The translations under genes and the position numbers were made by a program. The notes under the pieces were generated by a model that worked only from the letters and a program-made list of their open reading frames with translations, was not told the origin of the DNA and ran no database searches. From CALSMU01 sp965230225 (lineage in GTDB: Bacteria; Bacteroidota; Bacteroidia; Flavobacteriales_D; Parvicellaceae), in NCBI GenBank assembly GCA_965230225.1, contig CBDDKM010000009.1, positions 124,001-188,000 of the forward strand: 64,000 nucleotides of DNA. Reading direction: 5' to 3'. Positions 8,907-16,820 of the stretch are shown here, in pieces (position 1 is the stretch's first letter; every line of letters starts with the position of its first letter).

Positions 8907-9044
8907 GTTTCTCTGCTCTGGTTAGTGCTGTATTTCAGTGAAATACTTCCTTGCGTTAACCGTTAGGCAAATATTGACATAAAAAAGTTTAAAAAAAAAA
9001 GATTTTACTATTGTTTTTTTAAAAAGTTTTACTTGTTCAGAACA

Positions 9045-9986
9045 TTAAATTTTGGCATAGTTTTTAGAGCGAATTATGTTACCGTTCAAAACTTTTTTTT
9101 CTCCTTTTTTACAACCAAAATAGAAATCAACTCTTCCTAGCCTTAACGCAGCCCAACCAGCTTGATTCACCAATACAGGTCTACCTTTTTTATTGAAAAA
9201 GGTTTCAGCTTTATCTAAAAAAGTGTGGGTGTGTCCACCGATGATCAAATCTATGTTATTTGTTTCTTTTGCTAACTGTTTGTCTGATATTTTTTTACTA
9301 GCGTAATCAAAACCTAAATGTGATAAACAGATTACCAGGTCACACTCCATGTCATTTTTTAAAATGTTAGCTTGTTCATTGGCTGTTTTTATAGGGGCAT
9401 TATAAATCGTATTTCCATAGTTTTTTGGGTCCACCAATCCTTCTAGTTCTATCCCAATTCCAAATACACCGATTTTAATTCCTTTTTTTACAAATACCTT
9501 GTGAGGGATAGTAGCTCCTTTTAATAGGGTGTCATCAAAGTTGTAATTGGAGCAAAGAAAAGGGAAGTTAGCGTGAGGAAGTACTTTATGAAACCCTTCC
9601 AGTCCGTTGTCAAAATCATGGTTTCCCATGGTGGCAGCATCGTATCCCATTTTACTCATGAGTTTAAACTCCGGTTCACCACCAAATAGATTGAAATAGG
9701 GCGTTCCCTGAAATATATCTCCTGCATCCAGAAGTAGTATTTCTCCTTCCTCTTTTCGAATCGCATCCACCAAAGTGGAAATTTTTGTCATTCCACCTTT
9801 TCCAGGGTATTTAGCATCTGTTGCTGGAAATGAGTCAATTCTGCTGTGCATATCATTGGTGTGCAAAACAGTTAATTTGATTAGGTCCTTATTATTACCT
9901 GGGTAACCCCAGTCGAAAGAACTAAGAGTGGTAACGCCTATTGACCCTAATACCATATTTTTTACGAATCTTCTTCTATTCTGCAT
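9045..9986 (-). CDS. Metallophosphatase half of a split 5'-nucleotidase (UshA-like N domain)
   Basis: Catalytic metallophosphoesterase domain of the UshA/5'-nucleotidase family, about 313 residues, without the usual C-terminal substrate domain. Motifs: LHTNDMHSR (metal ligands D and H), GDIFQGTPYF, GNHDFDNG, LSHLG and GGHTHTFLD. The N terminus MQNRRRFVKNMVLGSIG resembles a twin-arginine signal, so export as a folded metalloenzyme by Tat is likely. An ATG 15 nt further upstream (10001) exists, but 9986 places the RR motif properly; from 9986 the start overlaps the upstream gene's stop by 11 nt. The missing C-terminal domain is encoded by that upstream gene, so the two products probably assemble in the periplasm to hydrolyse nucleotides or nucleotide sugars. 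Confidence 0.9.
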   Translation of the reverse strand: MQNRRRFVKNMVLGSIGVTTLSSFDWGYPGNNKDLIKLTVLHTNDMHSRIDSFPATDAKYPGKGGMTKISTLVDAIRKEEGEILLLDAGDIFQGTPYFNLFGGEPEFKLMSKMGYDAATMGNHDFDNGLEGFHKVLPHANFPFLCSNYNFDDTLLKGATIPHKVFVKKGIKIGVFGIGIELEGLVDPKNYGNTIYNAPIKTANEQANILKNDMECDLVICLSHLGFDYASKKISDKQLAKETNNIDLIIGGHTHTFLDKAETFFNKKGRPVLVNQAGWAALRLGRVDFYFGCKKGEKKVLNGNIIRSKNYAKI

Positions 9987-10743
9987 GGTATATTCTTCCA
10001 TCTAATTGTGCATTTAACTCAATTCCCTTGTTGTTGAGCATAACCACATGTTCGATTATGGCATCTCTCAATTTTATTCCGGTGTGAACTTTGGATACAG
10101 GATTCTTAAAGAAGCTCATTTGGTCACCTCCATTGGCTAAATAATCTGTGGTAACCACATGATATGTTCTTCCTTTTTGAAAGGTTTTTACGCCAATAAA
10201 AACCCGGTCAATTTTGCTTTCCTTTAACGCTACTCGAATTCCACTTACTGGAACTCCCGAAGCACCTTTGTTAACAGAGCGTGTTCTAATGTACTCCAAT
10301 AACTCAATCATGTTGTCTTCATTTAATTCGACAATTACGATTTCATTTTCGAATGGCATTAGCTCATACAATTTACCACGTGTTATGTCTCCTTTGGGTA
10401 GGCTAGCTCGAAGGCCGCCGTTGTTTAATACGCAAAAATCGGCATTAAAATTAGTGTCGGTTTTAATTCTATAATAGGTAAGATCCGCAACAAAGTTTCC
10501 CAAAACTCCTTCTGGTGTTCCTTTCTCCATAACTATTGCGGATGTGTTTAATACTTCGTTCATTTCTTCCTCAAGCTGAGTGCGATACGGGGAAATAATT
10601 ACTTCAGACGACAGGTTAACCAATAAAATGGAGTCTACATCCGAATTATTTGACTTTATATCTGTTACTTCGTAAGTTTGGCGACATTGAGTCGTCAATA
10701 CAATAAGGAGTATGTACAGAATTAACTGGGATGCTTTTTTCAC
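9976..10743 (-). CDS. 5'-nucleotidase C-terminal domain lipoprotein
   Basis: A 255-residue lipoprotein holding only the 5_nucleotid_C (substrate-specificity) domain. Signal peptide and lipobox: LTTQC near residue 20. Domain motifs include GNFVADLTYYR, LNNGGLRASLPKGDITRGKLYELMPFEN (residues about 107-134 in sections), IRTRSVNKGASGVPVSGIR and the classic YHVVTTDYLANGGDQMSFF, which in UshA supplies the aromatic nucleoside-stacking residues. The start is GTG at 10743; no better codon exists before the signal sequence. It precedes and overlaps the metallophosphatase gene, which favours co-translation of the two halves. The lipid anchor would tether the complex to a membrane. Confidence 0.88.
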   Translation of the reverse strand: MKKASQLILYILLIVLTTQCRQTYEVTDIKSNNSDVDSILLVNLSSEVIISPYRTQLEEEMNEVLNTSAIVMEKGTPEGVLGNFVADLTYYRIKTDTNFNADFCVLNNGGLRASLPKGDITRGKLYELMPFENEIVIVELNEDNMIELLEYIRTRSVNKGASGVPVSGIRVALKESKIDRVFIGVKTFQKGRTYHVVTTDYLANGGDQMSFFKNPVSKVHTGIKLRDAIIEHVVMLNNKGIELNAQLDGRIYHAE

Positions 10744-10828
10744 TTCAAGTGGTTTTATAGGTTAAAAATAATGGAATATTTAACACTTGAAAGGGATTAA
10801 TTGACGAACAGAATAAGAAGAAGGGGAT

Positions 10829-11242
10829 ATGTTTGTTTCGGAAGTAAAGATTAGAGTGCGATACGCGGAAACCGATAAGATGGGGTATTGTTATTATGGT
10901 AACTACGCTACTTATTTTGAAATAGCACGTGTTGAGGCGTTGAGAACACTTGGAGTAAGCTATAAAGAACTGGAGGATTCCGGTATTATGCTACCTGTTT
11001 CTGATATGAGTATAAAATATTTGAAACCAGCATTTTACGATGAGGAAATTCTTGTTCGCACCACGATTAGTGAACTGCCGGGAGTTAAATTTAAATTTAG
11101 CTACGAATGTTTTAATGAACAAAATGAAAAGCTTAATTTCGCTGATACAACTTTGGTATTTATAAGCGAAGAAACAAGGAAGCCAACCAGGGCGCCCGAA
11201 AAACTATTAAACGAACTAAAAAAATATATAGAGGATGAATAA
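10829..11242 (+). CDS. YbgC-type acyl-CoA thioesterase
   Basis: Hotdog-fold thioesterase of the 4-hydroxybenzoyl-CoA thioesterase/YbgC family, 137 residues, cytoplasmic. The active-site segment is VRYAETDKMGYCYYGNYATYF; the family Asp (here D of AETDKMG) and the following Tyr-rich helix N-cap are in place. The rest, with VEALRTLGVSY and a beta strand FSYECFNEQNEKL, fits the family fold and length (130-140). In proteobacteria YbgC sits with tol-pal; here the next gene encodes an OmpA-like protein and overlaps it by 8 nt (ATGAATAA), so translation is probably coupled. Substrate acyl group is not predictable. Confidence 0.88.
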   Translation: MFVSEVKIRVRYAETDKMGYCYYGNYATYFEIARVEALRTLGVSYKELEDSGIMLPVSDMSIKYLKPAFYDEEILVRTTISELPGVKFKFSYECFNEQNEKLNFADTTLVFISEETRKPTRAPEKLLNELKKYIEDE

Positions 11243-13415
11243 GAGCTTACCCATATTAATGCTTTTCTTAAGCGTTTTTTCTTATGCTCAGGATAGTTTT
11301 AAAGACAAGTTTGCGGTGGCATACGGTCATTTGGAACACGAAAATTATCAGGCAGCTTTGCCAATATTGCTAGAAATGCATGAAATGCAACCTTCTAATG
11401 CCAATGTTAATTTTTCCATAGGTAACTGTTTCATGAATACAGCCAATGAAAAAGTTAAAGCGATACCTTATTTTGAGTCTGCTCAGGAGGATTTAACCGT
11501 TGCTTACAGAATTGGAAATCCTAAAGAAAAGAAAGCTCCTGTTGAAGTTATTCGATTATTGGGGCAAGCTTATCACGTAAATTACGAGTTTGATAAGGCA
11601 ATTGAACAGTATACCTTATATAAGTCATTGTTGGACGAAAACAACGAAGATGGAATAAGAGAGATTAGCAGAGACATTCGAATTAGTAATAACGCTATTC
11701 AACTTAAAGAGAACCCAATAGAGATTTATGTTCGTTCGGTTGAAATGCTTAATACTGAATACCCGGAATACCGTCCAAAAGTAAATGCAGAAGAAACAGT
11801 AATGTTTTTTACTACTCGTAGAAAAGAAACTGATCAGGATTTAGTAGACGAAGAAGGAAAGTACTTCGAAAACGTATACATGTCGGTAAAAGAATTTGGT
11901 AAATGGGGACCTCCGGTTAAACTAGGGGATATCATTAATACCAATAGTCACGATGCATGTTTGTACATTTCGCCGGATGCAGAGTTGATGTACGTTTATC
12001 GTTTTGAAGAAACAGACGATACCGATGGAAGTATTTTTGAGGTGAGAAAAGAAGGAGAAGAGTGGGGTAAGCCTGTTAAGATGGATGCAGCTATTAACTC
12101 TCCATATTGGGAGACTGATGCAAGTTTGAATTCTTATGGAAATACGATCTTCTTTACATCTGATCGACCAGGAGGTAATGGTGATAGAGATATTTGGATG
12201 ATGAGAAAACTACCTAACGGTCAGTGGGCAGATGCCGAAAACTTAGGAGGAGCCATCAATACTCGTTACGATGAAGAATCTCCTTATTTACACCCGGATG
12301 GTAAAACCCTATACTTTAGTTCTAAAGGACACAACACCATGGGTGGGTTTGATGTATTTAAGAGTGAATTACAGGAAGATGGAACCTGGAGTGCAGCAGA
12401 AAACATCGGTTACCCAATTAATACTACCGGAGATGATGTATTCTATTTCCCATCAACCGATGGTAAAAGAGCCTATTTCTCTTCTTATCGTGGGGGAGGA
12501 AAAGGAGATCAGGACATTTATGTAATGACTTTGGAAGAGGAAAAAGAGAAATCTTTGGCTATCTATAAAGGAATTGCAAAGGATACTTTAGGAAACATTG
12601 TTAAGGACATCTTAATTACCATTGTAGATGAAGAGACCGGAGAAGAGATTGGAGAATATCGTCCTAATAGTATTACAGGTAAATTTTTATTCATCTTACA
12701 ACCGGGGCACGACTACGAAATTCAGTATGACCTGGATGGAGTGTTAGCTAGCGAAACCATTAGTGTTGGTGAAGATGGAGGAGTTCAGGACTTAACTAAA
12801 ATTATTATCGACGAAGGAGATAAGTTAAGTATTTGGGCAGGTAAAGTAGAAGATGGTGAAATTGTAGAATTGGCAAAAGCTGAAGATGACGTAGTTAACG
12901 TTGATATTACAGATGTTGAGGTGACACTTCAAACCAATGCTGAGGATGATAAGCAGAAAGTGGAAGAAATCCTTGCCAGACAAGATTCGATAAACGATGG
13001 AGAACCTATTAGTGGAATGACTCAAGATCAAGTGGATCAAGTACTTGATGAAGGAGGAACCGTTATTTTGGATGGAGTATTGTTTAAGTACGACCAGGTA
13101 AACATTATTGATCAGTCTAAAGATGACCTTGAAAAAATGGTTACCTACATGCAGAAAAATCCTGGAGCTAAGTTGCTAATTACAGGACACACTGATGCTA
13201 ATGGAACCGGAAAATACAATATGTGGTTATCCAGTGCAAGAGCGAATAAGATCAGAAGGTATATTGCCAGAAACGGAGATATTGCTTACGACAGAATGAT
13301 CGCAAAATACTTTGGTGAATCAAGACCAATTGCTCCAAACCAGAATGAAGATGGTTCGGACAATCCAGAAGGAAGACAGAAAAACAGACGTGTAGAATTT
13401 ACTGTGATCAAATAG
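11235..13415 (+). CDS. PorE-like OmpA-family outer-membrane-associated protein
   Basis: A 726-residue exported protein with signal peptide ending FSYAQ. Domain order from sequence: TPR-like helices (about 25-150), PD40-type beta-propeller repeats (about 170-430; repeated TSDRPGGNGDRDIW, FSSKGHNTMGGFDVF and FSSYRGGGKGDQDIY blades), a carboxypeptidase-regulatory-like beta domain (about 445-525, KGIAKDTLGNIVKD), an acidic linker, and an OmpA peptidoglycan-binding domain (about 600-726; ITGHTDANGTGKYN, SSARANKIRRYI, NRRVEF). This four-part order is that of PorE, a T9SS component that links the secretion machine to peptidoglycan. Other OmpA/PD40 proteins share parts of it, so the PorE role is likely but not proven. 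Followed by a strong terminator. Confidence 0.8.
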   Translation: MNKSLPILMLFLSVFSYAQDSFKDKFAVAYGHLEHENYQAALPILLEMHEMQPSNANVNFSIGNCFMNTANEKVKAIPYFESAQEDLTVAYRIGNPKEKKAPVEVIRLLGQAYHVNYEFDKAIEQYTLYKSLLDENNEDGIREISRDIRISNNAIQLKENPIEIYVRSVEMLNTEYPEYRPKVNAEETVMFFTTRRKETDQDLVDEEGKYFENVYMSVKEFGKWGPPVKLGDIINTNSHDACLYISPDAELMYVYRFEETDDTDGSIFEVRKEGEEWGKPVKMDAAINSPYWETDASLNSYGNTIFFTSDRPGGNGDRDIWMMRKLPNGQWADAENLGGAINTRYDEESPYLHPDGKTLYFSSKGHNTMGGFDVFKSELQEDGTWSAAENIGYPINTTGDDVFYFPSTDGKRAYFSSYRGGGKGDQDIYVMTLEEEKEKSLAIYKGIAKDTLGNIVKDILITIVDEETGEEIGEYRPNSITGKFLFILQPGHDYEIQYDLDGVLASETISVGEDGGVQDLTKIIIDEGDKLSIWAGKVEDGEIVELAKAEDDVVNVDITDVEVTLQTNAEDDKQKVEEILARQDSINDGEPISGMTQDQVDQVLDEGGTVILDGVLFKYDQVNIIDQSKDDLEKMVTYMQKNPGAKLLITGHTDANGTGKYNMWLSSARANKIRRYIARNGDIAYDRMIAKYFGESRPIAPNQNEDGSDNPEGRQKNRRVEFTVIK

Positions 13416-13441
13416 ATCATTATAATTAACAGAAGATATTG

Positions 13442-13490
13442 GAGGTTCGGAGTTTTAAGATTAACTTCGAACCTCTTTTTATTTATAGCT
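13442..13490 (+). terminator. Intrinsic terminator between the PorE-like gene and recN
   Basis: Long hairpin: GAGGTTCGGAGTT (13442-13454) pairs with AACTTCGAACCTC (13473-13485) with one G-U pair, followed by five T. It ends only 3 nt before the recN ATG at 13493, so recN either has little leader or begins by readthrough. Confidence 0.85.
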
Positions 13491-13492
13491 TC

Positions 13493-15145
13493 ATGTTAAG
13501 ACATCTCTCTGTTAAAAATTATGCGTTAATCTCAGAACTGGAAATTGATTTTAATGCCGGATTTAGTGTGATAACCGGAGAAACCGGTTCTGGGAAATCC
13601 ATTATGCTTGGTGCTCTTGGGTTAATTCTAGGGGAGAGAGCAGATATTAAAACACTAAAAAGTACCGAGAGTAAGTGCATTATCGAAGGTACATTTAATT
13701 TGAATCAGGAGGTGTTTAAGCCTTTGTTTGAGCAGTATGATCTGGATTATGAGGAGCCAAGTTATATTAGAAGAGAAATTACTCCTTCCGGTAAGTCAAG
13801 AGCCTTTATAAATGATACTCCGGTAACATTAAACATCTTGAAAGAGCTCGGAGCAAACATCATTGACATTCATAGTCAGCATCAAACTTTGTTATTGAAT
13901 AAGTCAGACTTTCAGTTTAATGTTTTGGATGCAGGGTGCGGAACAAAAAAAGAAAAAGGAGCGTACCTTAAGGCTTATAGTGCTTATCTAAGTGTAAAAA
14001 AAGAATTGGAACAGTTAAAGGAAGATGAGGCTAAAGCCAATTCTGAAAAAGACTATTTAGAGTTCCAGTTAAAAGATTTGAATGTCCTTCCGCTGGAGGA
14101 TATGGATACTGCTGAGTTGGAACAAGAGCTTAATCTTCTTGAAAATGCAGAAGAAGTAACTCGAGTGGCAACTGAAGTGTCTGAAGTGATTCAGGGAGAG
14201 CATCGATCAATTGTGGGAGATTTGATTAGTGCGGAGCAAATGTTGCAAAAATTACAAGGGGTAGATCCGTTATTTGTTTCTCTTTCCGAGCGATTAAACA
14301 GTGTTATCATTGAATTACGAGACATTGAAGGCGAGGTATCTAATAAACTATCCTCAATCGAAATGGATGAAGGAAGGTTGAATGAACTTCATGAACTGTT
14401 TGCTGAGATCCAACGATTAGAAAGAAAACATAATGTACTTGGTGCAGAAGAATTGATTGCATTGAAAAAGGAAATGCAGGAGAAGTTGGATTCGGTGAGT
14501 TCTTTAGAGGCAGACATTGAGCGTTTGAATGGAGAGTTAATTACTTCGAAAAATGAAGTGATTAAACAAGGAGAAAAGCTTTCAGTTAAAAGACAGAAAG
14601 GAATTCCTAAACTGGAGAAAAGCATATTAAATCATTTGGCAAAAATGGCAATGCCTAATGCCGAAGTAAAAATTGAACTTACGAAGCAAGAAGAGCCGGG
14701 GAAGCATGGATTAGAGTCCATTGAGTTTTTGGTTAAAACCAATAAAGGGAGTCAGTTTGAACCTTTAAAAAAGGTAGCATCCGGTGGTGAGTTATCCAGA
14801 ATAATGTTGGCGATTAAAGTTATTTTAAGTTCAGGAGACGAACTTGGAACCATTATTTTTGATGAAATAGATACAGGAGTAGGAGGAGAAGTGGCCAATA
14901 ATATGGGAGATATCATGAAAGAATTGGCTTCGGAAACACAGGTCATTTCCATTACTCACCTGCCGCAAATTGCGGGTAAAGGTAAAAATCATTACAAGGT
15001 ATATAAGGAGATTAAGGGAGATCAAACTTATACAAAGATACTTACTTTGGAGAAGGAAGATAGATTGGTTGAAATAGCCAAAATGCTTAGTGGAGAAAAT
15101 CCTTCTGAAGCAGCAATGAATAATGCAAAAGAATTACTGAATTAG
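13493..15145 (+). CDS. recN: DNA repair protein RecN
   Basis: SMC-like ATPase of recombinational repair, which gathers broken DNA ends, 550 residues. N-terminal Walker A region ITGETGSGKSIMLGALG (about 28-44), the switch IDIHSQHQTLLLN, a central coiled coil (roughly 150-370, EELEQELNLLENAEEV and similar), ABC signature VASGGELSRIMLAIK near residue 425, and Walker B TIIFDEIDTGVGGEVA followed by QVISITHLPQIA. The ATG at 13493 gives the canonical MLRHLSVKNYAL start; an in-frame TTG 54 nt earlier lies inside the terminator and is rejected. Only 7 nt separate it from the next gene, making an operon recN-hypothetical-cyclase-like. SOS control is not visible. Confidence 0.97.
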   Translation: MLRHLSVKNYALISELEIDFNAGFSVITGETGSGKSIMLGALGLILGERADIKTLKSTESKCIIEGTFNLNQEVFKPLFEQYDLDYEEPSYIRREITPSGKSRAFINDTPVTLNILKELGANIIDIHSQHQTLLLNKSDFQFNVLDAGCGTKKEKGAYLKAYSAYLSVKKELEQLKEDEAKANSEKDYLEFQLKDLNVLPLEDMDTAELEQELNLLENAEEVTRVATEVSEVIQGEHRSIVGDLISAEQMLQKLQGVDPLFVSLSERLNSVIIELRDIEGEVSNKLSSIEMDEGRLNELHELFAEIQRLERKHNVLGAEELIALKKEMQEKLDSVSSLEADIERLNGELITSKNEVIKQGEKLSVKRQKGIPKLEKSILNHLAKMAMPNAEVKIELTKQEEPGKHGLESIEFLVKTNKGSQFEPLKKVASGGELSRIMLAIKVILSSGDELGTIIFDEIDTGVGGEVANNMGDIMKELASETQVISITHLPQIAGKGKNHYKVYKEIKGDQTYTKILTLEKEDRLVEIAKMLSGENPSEAAMNNAKELLN

Positions 15146-15152
15146 TGGGGGA

Positions 15153-15581
15153 ATGATTAAAGGAGGACTAACAATAATTTTTCTAATCTTCTCTATACAA
15201 CTATTTGCAGAAGTTTCTGCCTATTACAAGGAGGTGGAGCAAAGAGGGTATGAGCATTTTGGAGATACAGTGATATTTCCGGATGGAAGCTCTTGTTCCA
15301 TTAAAGATTTTAATGAGGGTGTTTGTGGAAGTAAATGGATGACGGATGATTATTGTGTGGAAGAAGGAGAGAAAGTGTGGGATGAGGATAGATGTTGTGA
15401 TGGGTTGGTAGCAACTCAATTAGATAGTGAAAATGGGCAGTTAACCTGTCAGCCGGAAGAAAGTGAGTGGGATTTTAATTTGAATCATTTTTGGATCGGT
15501 TTAGCACTTCCATTTATGCTATTTGCATACCTCACTTTTGGAATAAAGAGAAGAATTAAGGAACGAAATAAAAAGAGCTAA
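15153..15581 (+). CDS. Hypothetical Cys-rich membrane protein
   Basis: A 142-residue protein with no family I recognise. It has a signal peptide (MIKGGLTIIFLIFSIQLFA), an exported domain of about 90 residues, and a membrane helix at about 113-130 (FWIGLALPFMLFAYLTFGI) ending in a basic tail RRIKERNKK. It is therefore probably a type I membrane protein with its domain outside the cytoplasm. The domain holds six Cys in short spacing (SCS, VCG, YCV, RCC, TCQ), which suggests disulfides. It lies between recN and the cyclase-like gene with 7-nt and 2-nt gaps, so the three are co-transcribed. A role as sensor for the cyclase-like protein is a guess from position only. Confidence 0.7.
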   Translation: MIKGGLTIIFLIFSIQLFAEVSAYYKEVEQRGYEHFGDTVIFPDGSSCSIKDFNEGVCGSKWMTDDYCVEEGEKVWDEDRCCDGLVATQLDSENGQLTCQPEESEWDFNLNHFWIGLALPFMLFAYLTFGIKRRIKERNKKS

Positions 15582-15583
15582 TT

Positions 15584-16510
15584 ATGGGGATTTCTAACCT
15601 GAGTCACGAAGAGTTGTTTGCCAAATTAAACGAGTTGGACAACAAGAACATGAATACTCATGTTTATGTTCCGGAAGAAGGAAATGACTTTGAGGATTGG
15701 GTCAATGAGAACGTTTTGCCATCGGAGTTTTCTAAGAAAAGCGTATTGGGAGTTGATATTTACCAGTACTCGCAATACGAGCCTCGAAAACAAACCATGA
15801 TTCCTTTTTTGTTTAAGCTAATTTACGATGAAGTATCAAAGAATTGCATTACTAAAAGTGGTTTCTTATTTCAGAAATATAAGGGAATTGAAGATTTTAG
15901 AACAGCATTTTTAAATACCGGTGATGGAGGCTTCCAGATCCTGGATACACCCATGCATGCAGTGGCATTTGCTATTAATTTTCAAATGCTTATTCGGTAT
16001 TATAACTCCTATCGTTTTTATCCAAGTCTTCGTAAAATGATTGGTCCCATAAATGTTAGGTACTCAGTTACTTTAGATTCAATCTTTCAGTATGAGGGGA
16101 ATTACTATGGCCCTAGTATCATTAGTAATGCAAGGGTGATTAGTAAAGATTCTCTTAATCGATTTTTGATTGATGAGAACACCTATGACTGGTTTATGCA
16201 AACCATTATGGGAGTGGAAAACCTACAATTTATTTCGAACAGAGATATTTCCTCCTTACCACAGTTTGGTGATTATGATCCTGAATATAGAAGTGAGCAT
16301 GAAATGATCTTCCCGGAAGAGAGGGATTTTTCCTATCAAAAAATTACCAGTAGTGATATTCAGAAAATAGGAGTGATTCGTGCTAAAAATTCATCCATTT
16401 CCATTTACAATTTGCACTTACAATTTCTGGGTGATTTGTCGGGGAAAGAGTTGGATGATAAGCCAATTGCCATTTCAATAGGAAATCTAAATATCGGAGG
16501 AATTGATTAG
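15584..16510 (+). CDS. Divergent class III nucleotidyl-cyclase-like protein
   Basis: A 308-residue soluble protein. Motifs in order resemble a class III adenylyl/guanylyl cyclase homology domain: SVLGVDIYQYSQYE (51-66, where D58 would be the first metal Asp), LNTGDGGFQIL (110-120, D114 the second metal Asp in the usual GDG hairpin), a helix MHAVAFAINFQMLIRYY, and INVRYSVTLD plus YYGPSIISNARVISK (174-188), matching the IGIHTG and YG-x-x-VNxAxR segments of cyclases. R184 aligns with the transition-state Arg; the preceding Asn is displaced. The C-terminal 80 residues end in beta strands (IRAKNSSISIYNLHLQ) like the end of cyclase domains. Assignment rests on motif reading only. Activity and nucleotide preference are unknown. 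Co-operonic with recN and a membrane protein. Confidence 0.6.
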   Translation: MGISNLSHEELFAKLNELDNKNMNTHVYVPEEGNDFEDWVNENVLPSEFSKKSVLGVDIYQYSQYEPRKQTMIPFLFKLIYDEVSKNCITKSGFLFQKYKGIEDFRTAFLNTGDGGFQILDTPMHAVAFAINFQMLIRYYNSYRFYPSLRKMIGPINVRYSVTLDSIFQYEGNYYGPSIISNARVISKDSLNRFLIDENTYDWFMQTIMGVENLQFISNRDISSLPQFGDYDPEYRSEHEMIFPEERDFSYQKITSSDIQKIGVIRAKNSSISIYNLHLQFLGDLSGKELDDKPIAISIGNLNIGGID

Positions 16511-16820
16511 GTGATTCTGATGGTGAATAGCGATTTAAACATTCGGTTATCATCATTTTGAAAGTTATTCACTAATTTTTTAATGATTAGTGCTTCTCAA
16601 ATGACTATTTATTAGAATTTTTGTAGGTACTAGGTGTTGTTGTAATGTTCAGTTTTACAGTGGATTGTGAGTTTTTGTTGAGCAGTTGGGGGACTTTCTG
16701 GTTGCTAAGAAATAGGGGCAATTAGAAAAGATATATTTGTTGATAATTATACTTTTTTTAACGACGATACAAACTCCTTTTTTCGTTGCTTTATTATACA
16801 ATTACGGATCGACTGTGACT
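16511..16820 (+). other. Intergenic region before phoH
   Basis: About 310 nt with no convincing gene: stop codons interrupt all frames except the TTG-initiated extension of the phoH frame from 16737, whose hydrophobic translation does not belong to the PhoH family. It holds one -7-type box (16732-16739). No antitoxin-like ORF, terminator or riboswitch was recognised. Confidence 0.6.
16732..16739 (+). promoter_or_regulatory. -7 promoter box TATATTTG for phoH
   Basis: Exact TAnnTTTG match about 80 nt before the ATG at 16821; it would give a leader of some 75 nt. No clear -33 element at the right distance. Confidence 0.35.

Noticed and set aside
8872..9044. Replication origin next to dnaA
   Set aside because: Only one TTATTCACA-type box is seen, with no cluster and no clear unwinding element beyond general AT-richness. 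GC skew could not be computed.
13439..13492. Extended N terminus of RecN from TTG
   Set aside because: The extra 18 codons lie inside a strong terminator and the family start is MLRHLSVKNYAL.
16511..16820. Antitoxin gene before the PIN-PhoH protein
   Set aside because: Some phoH2 genes have an upstream antitoxin, but no ORF with credible length or start was found in this gap.
16737..16820. Extended N terminus of the PhoH protein
   Set aside because: The TTG-started, hydrophobic extension overlaps a promoter box and does not fit the soluble PIN-PhoH family.
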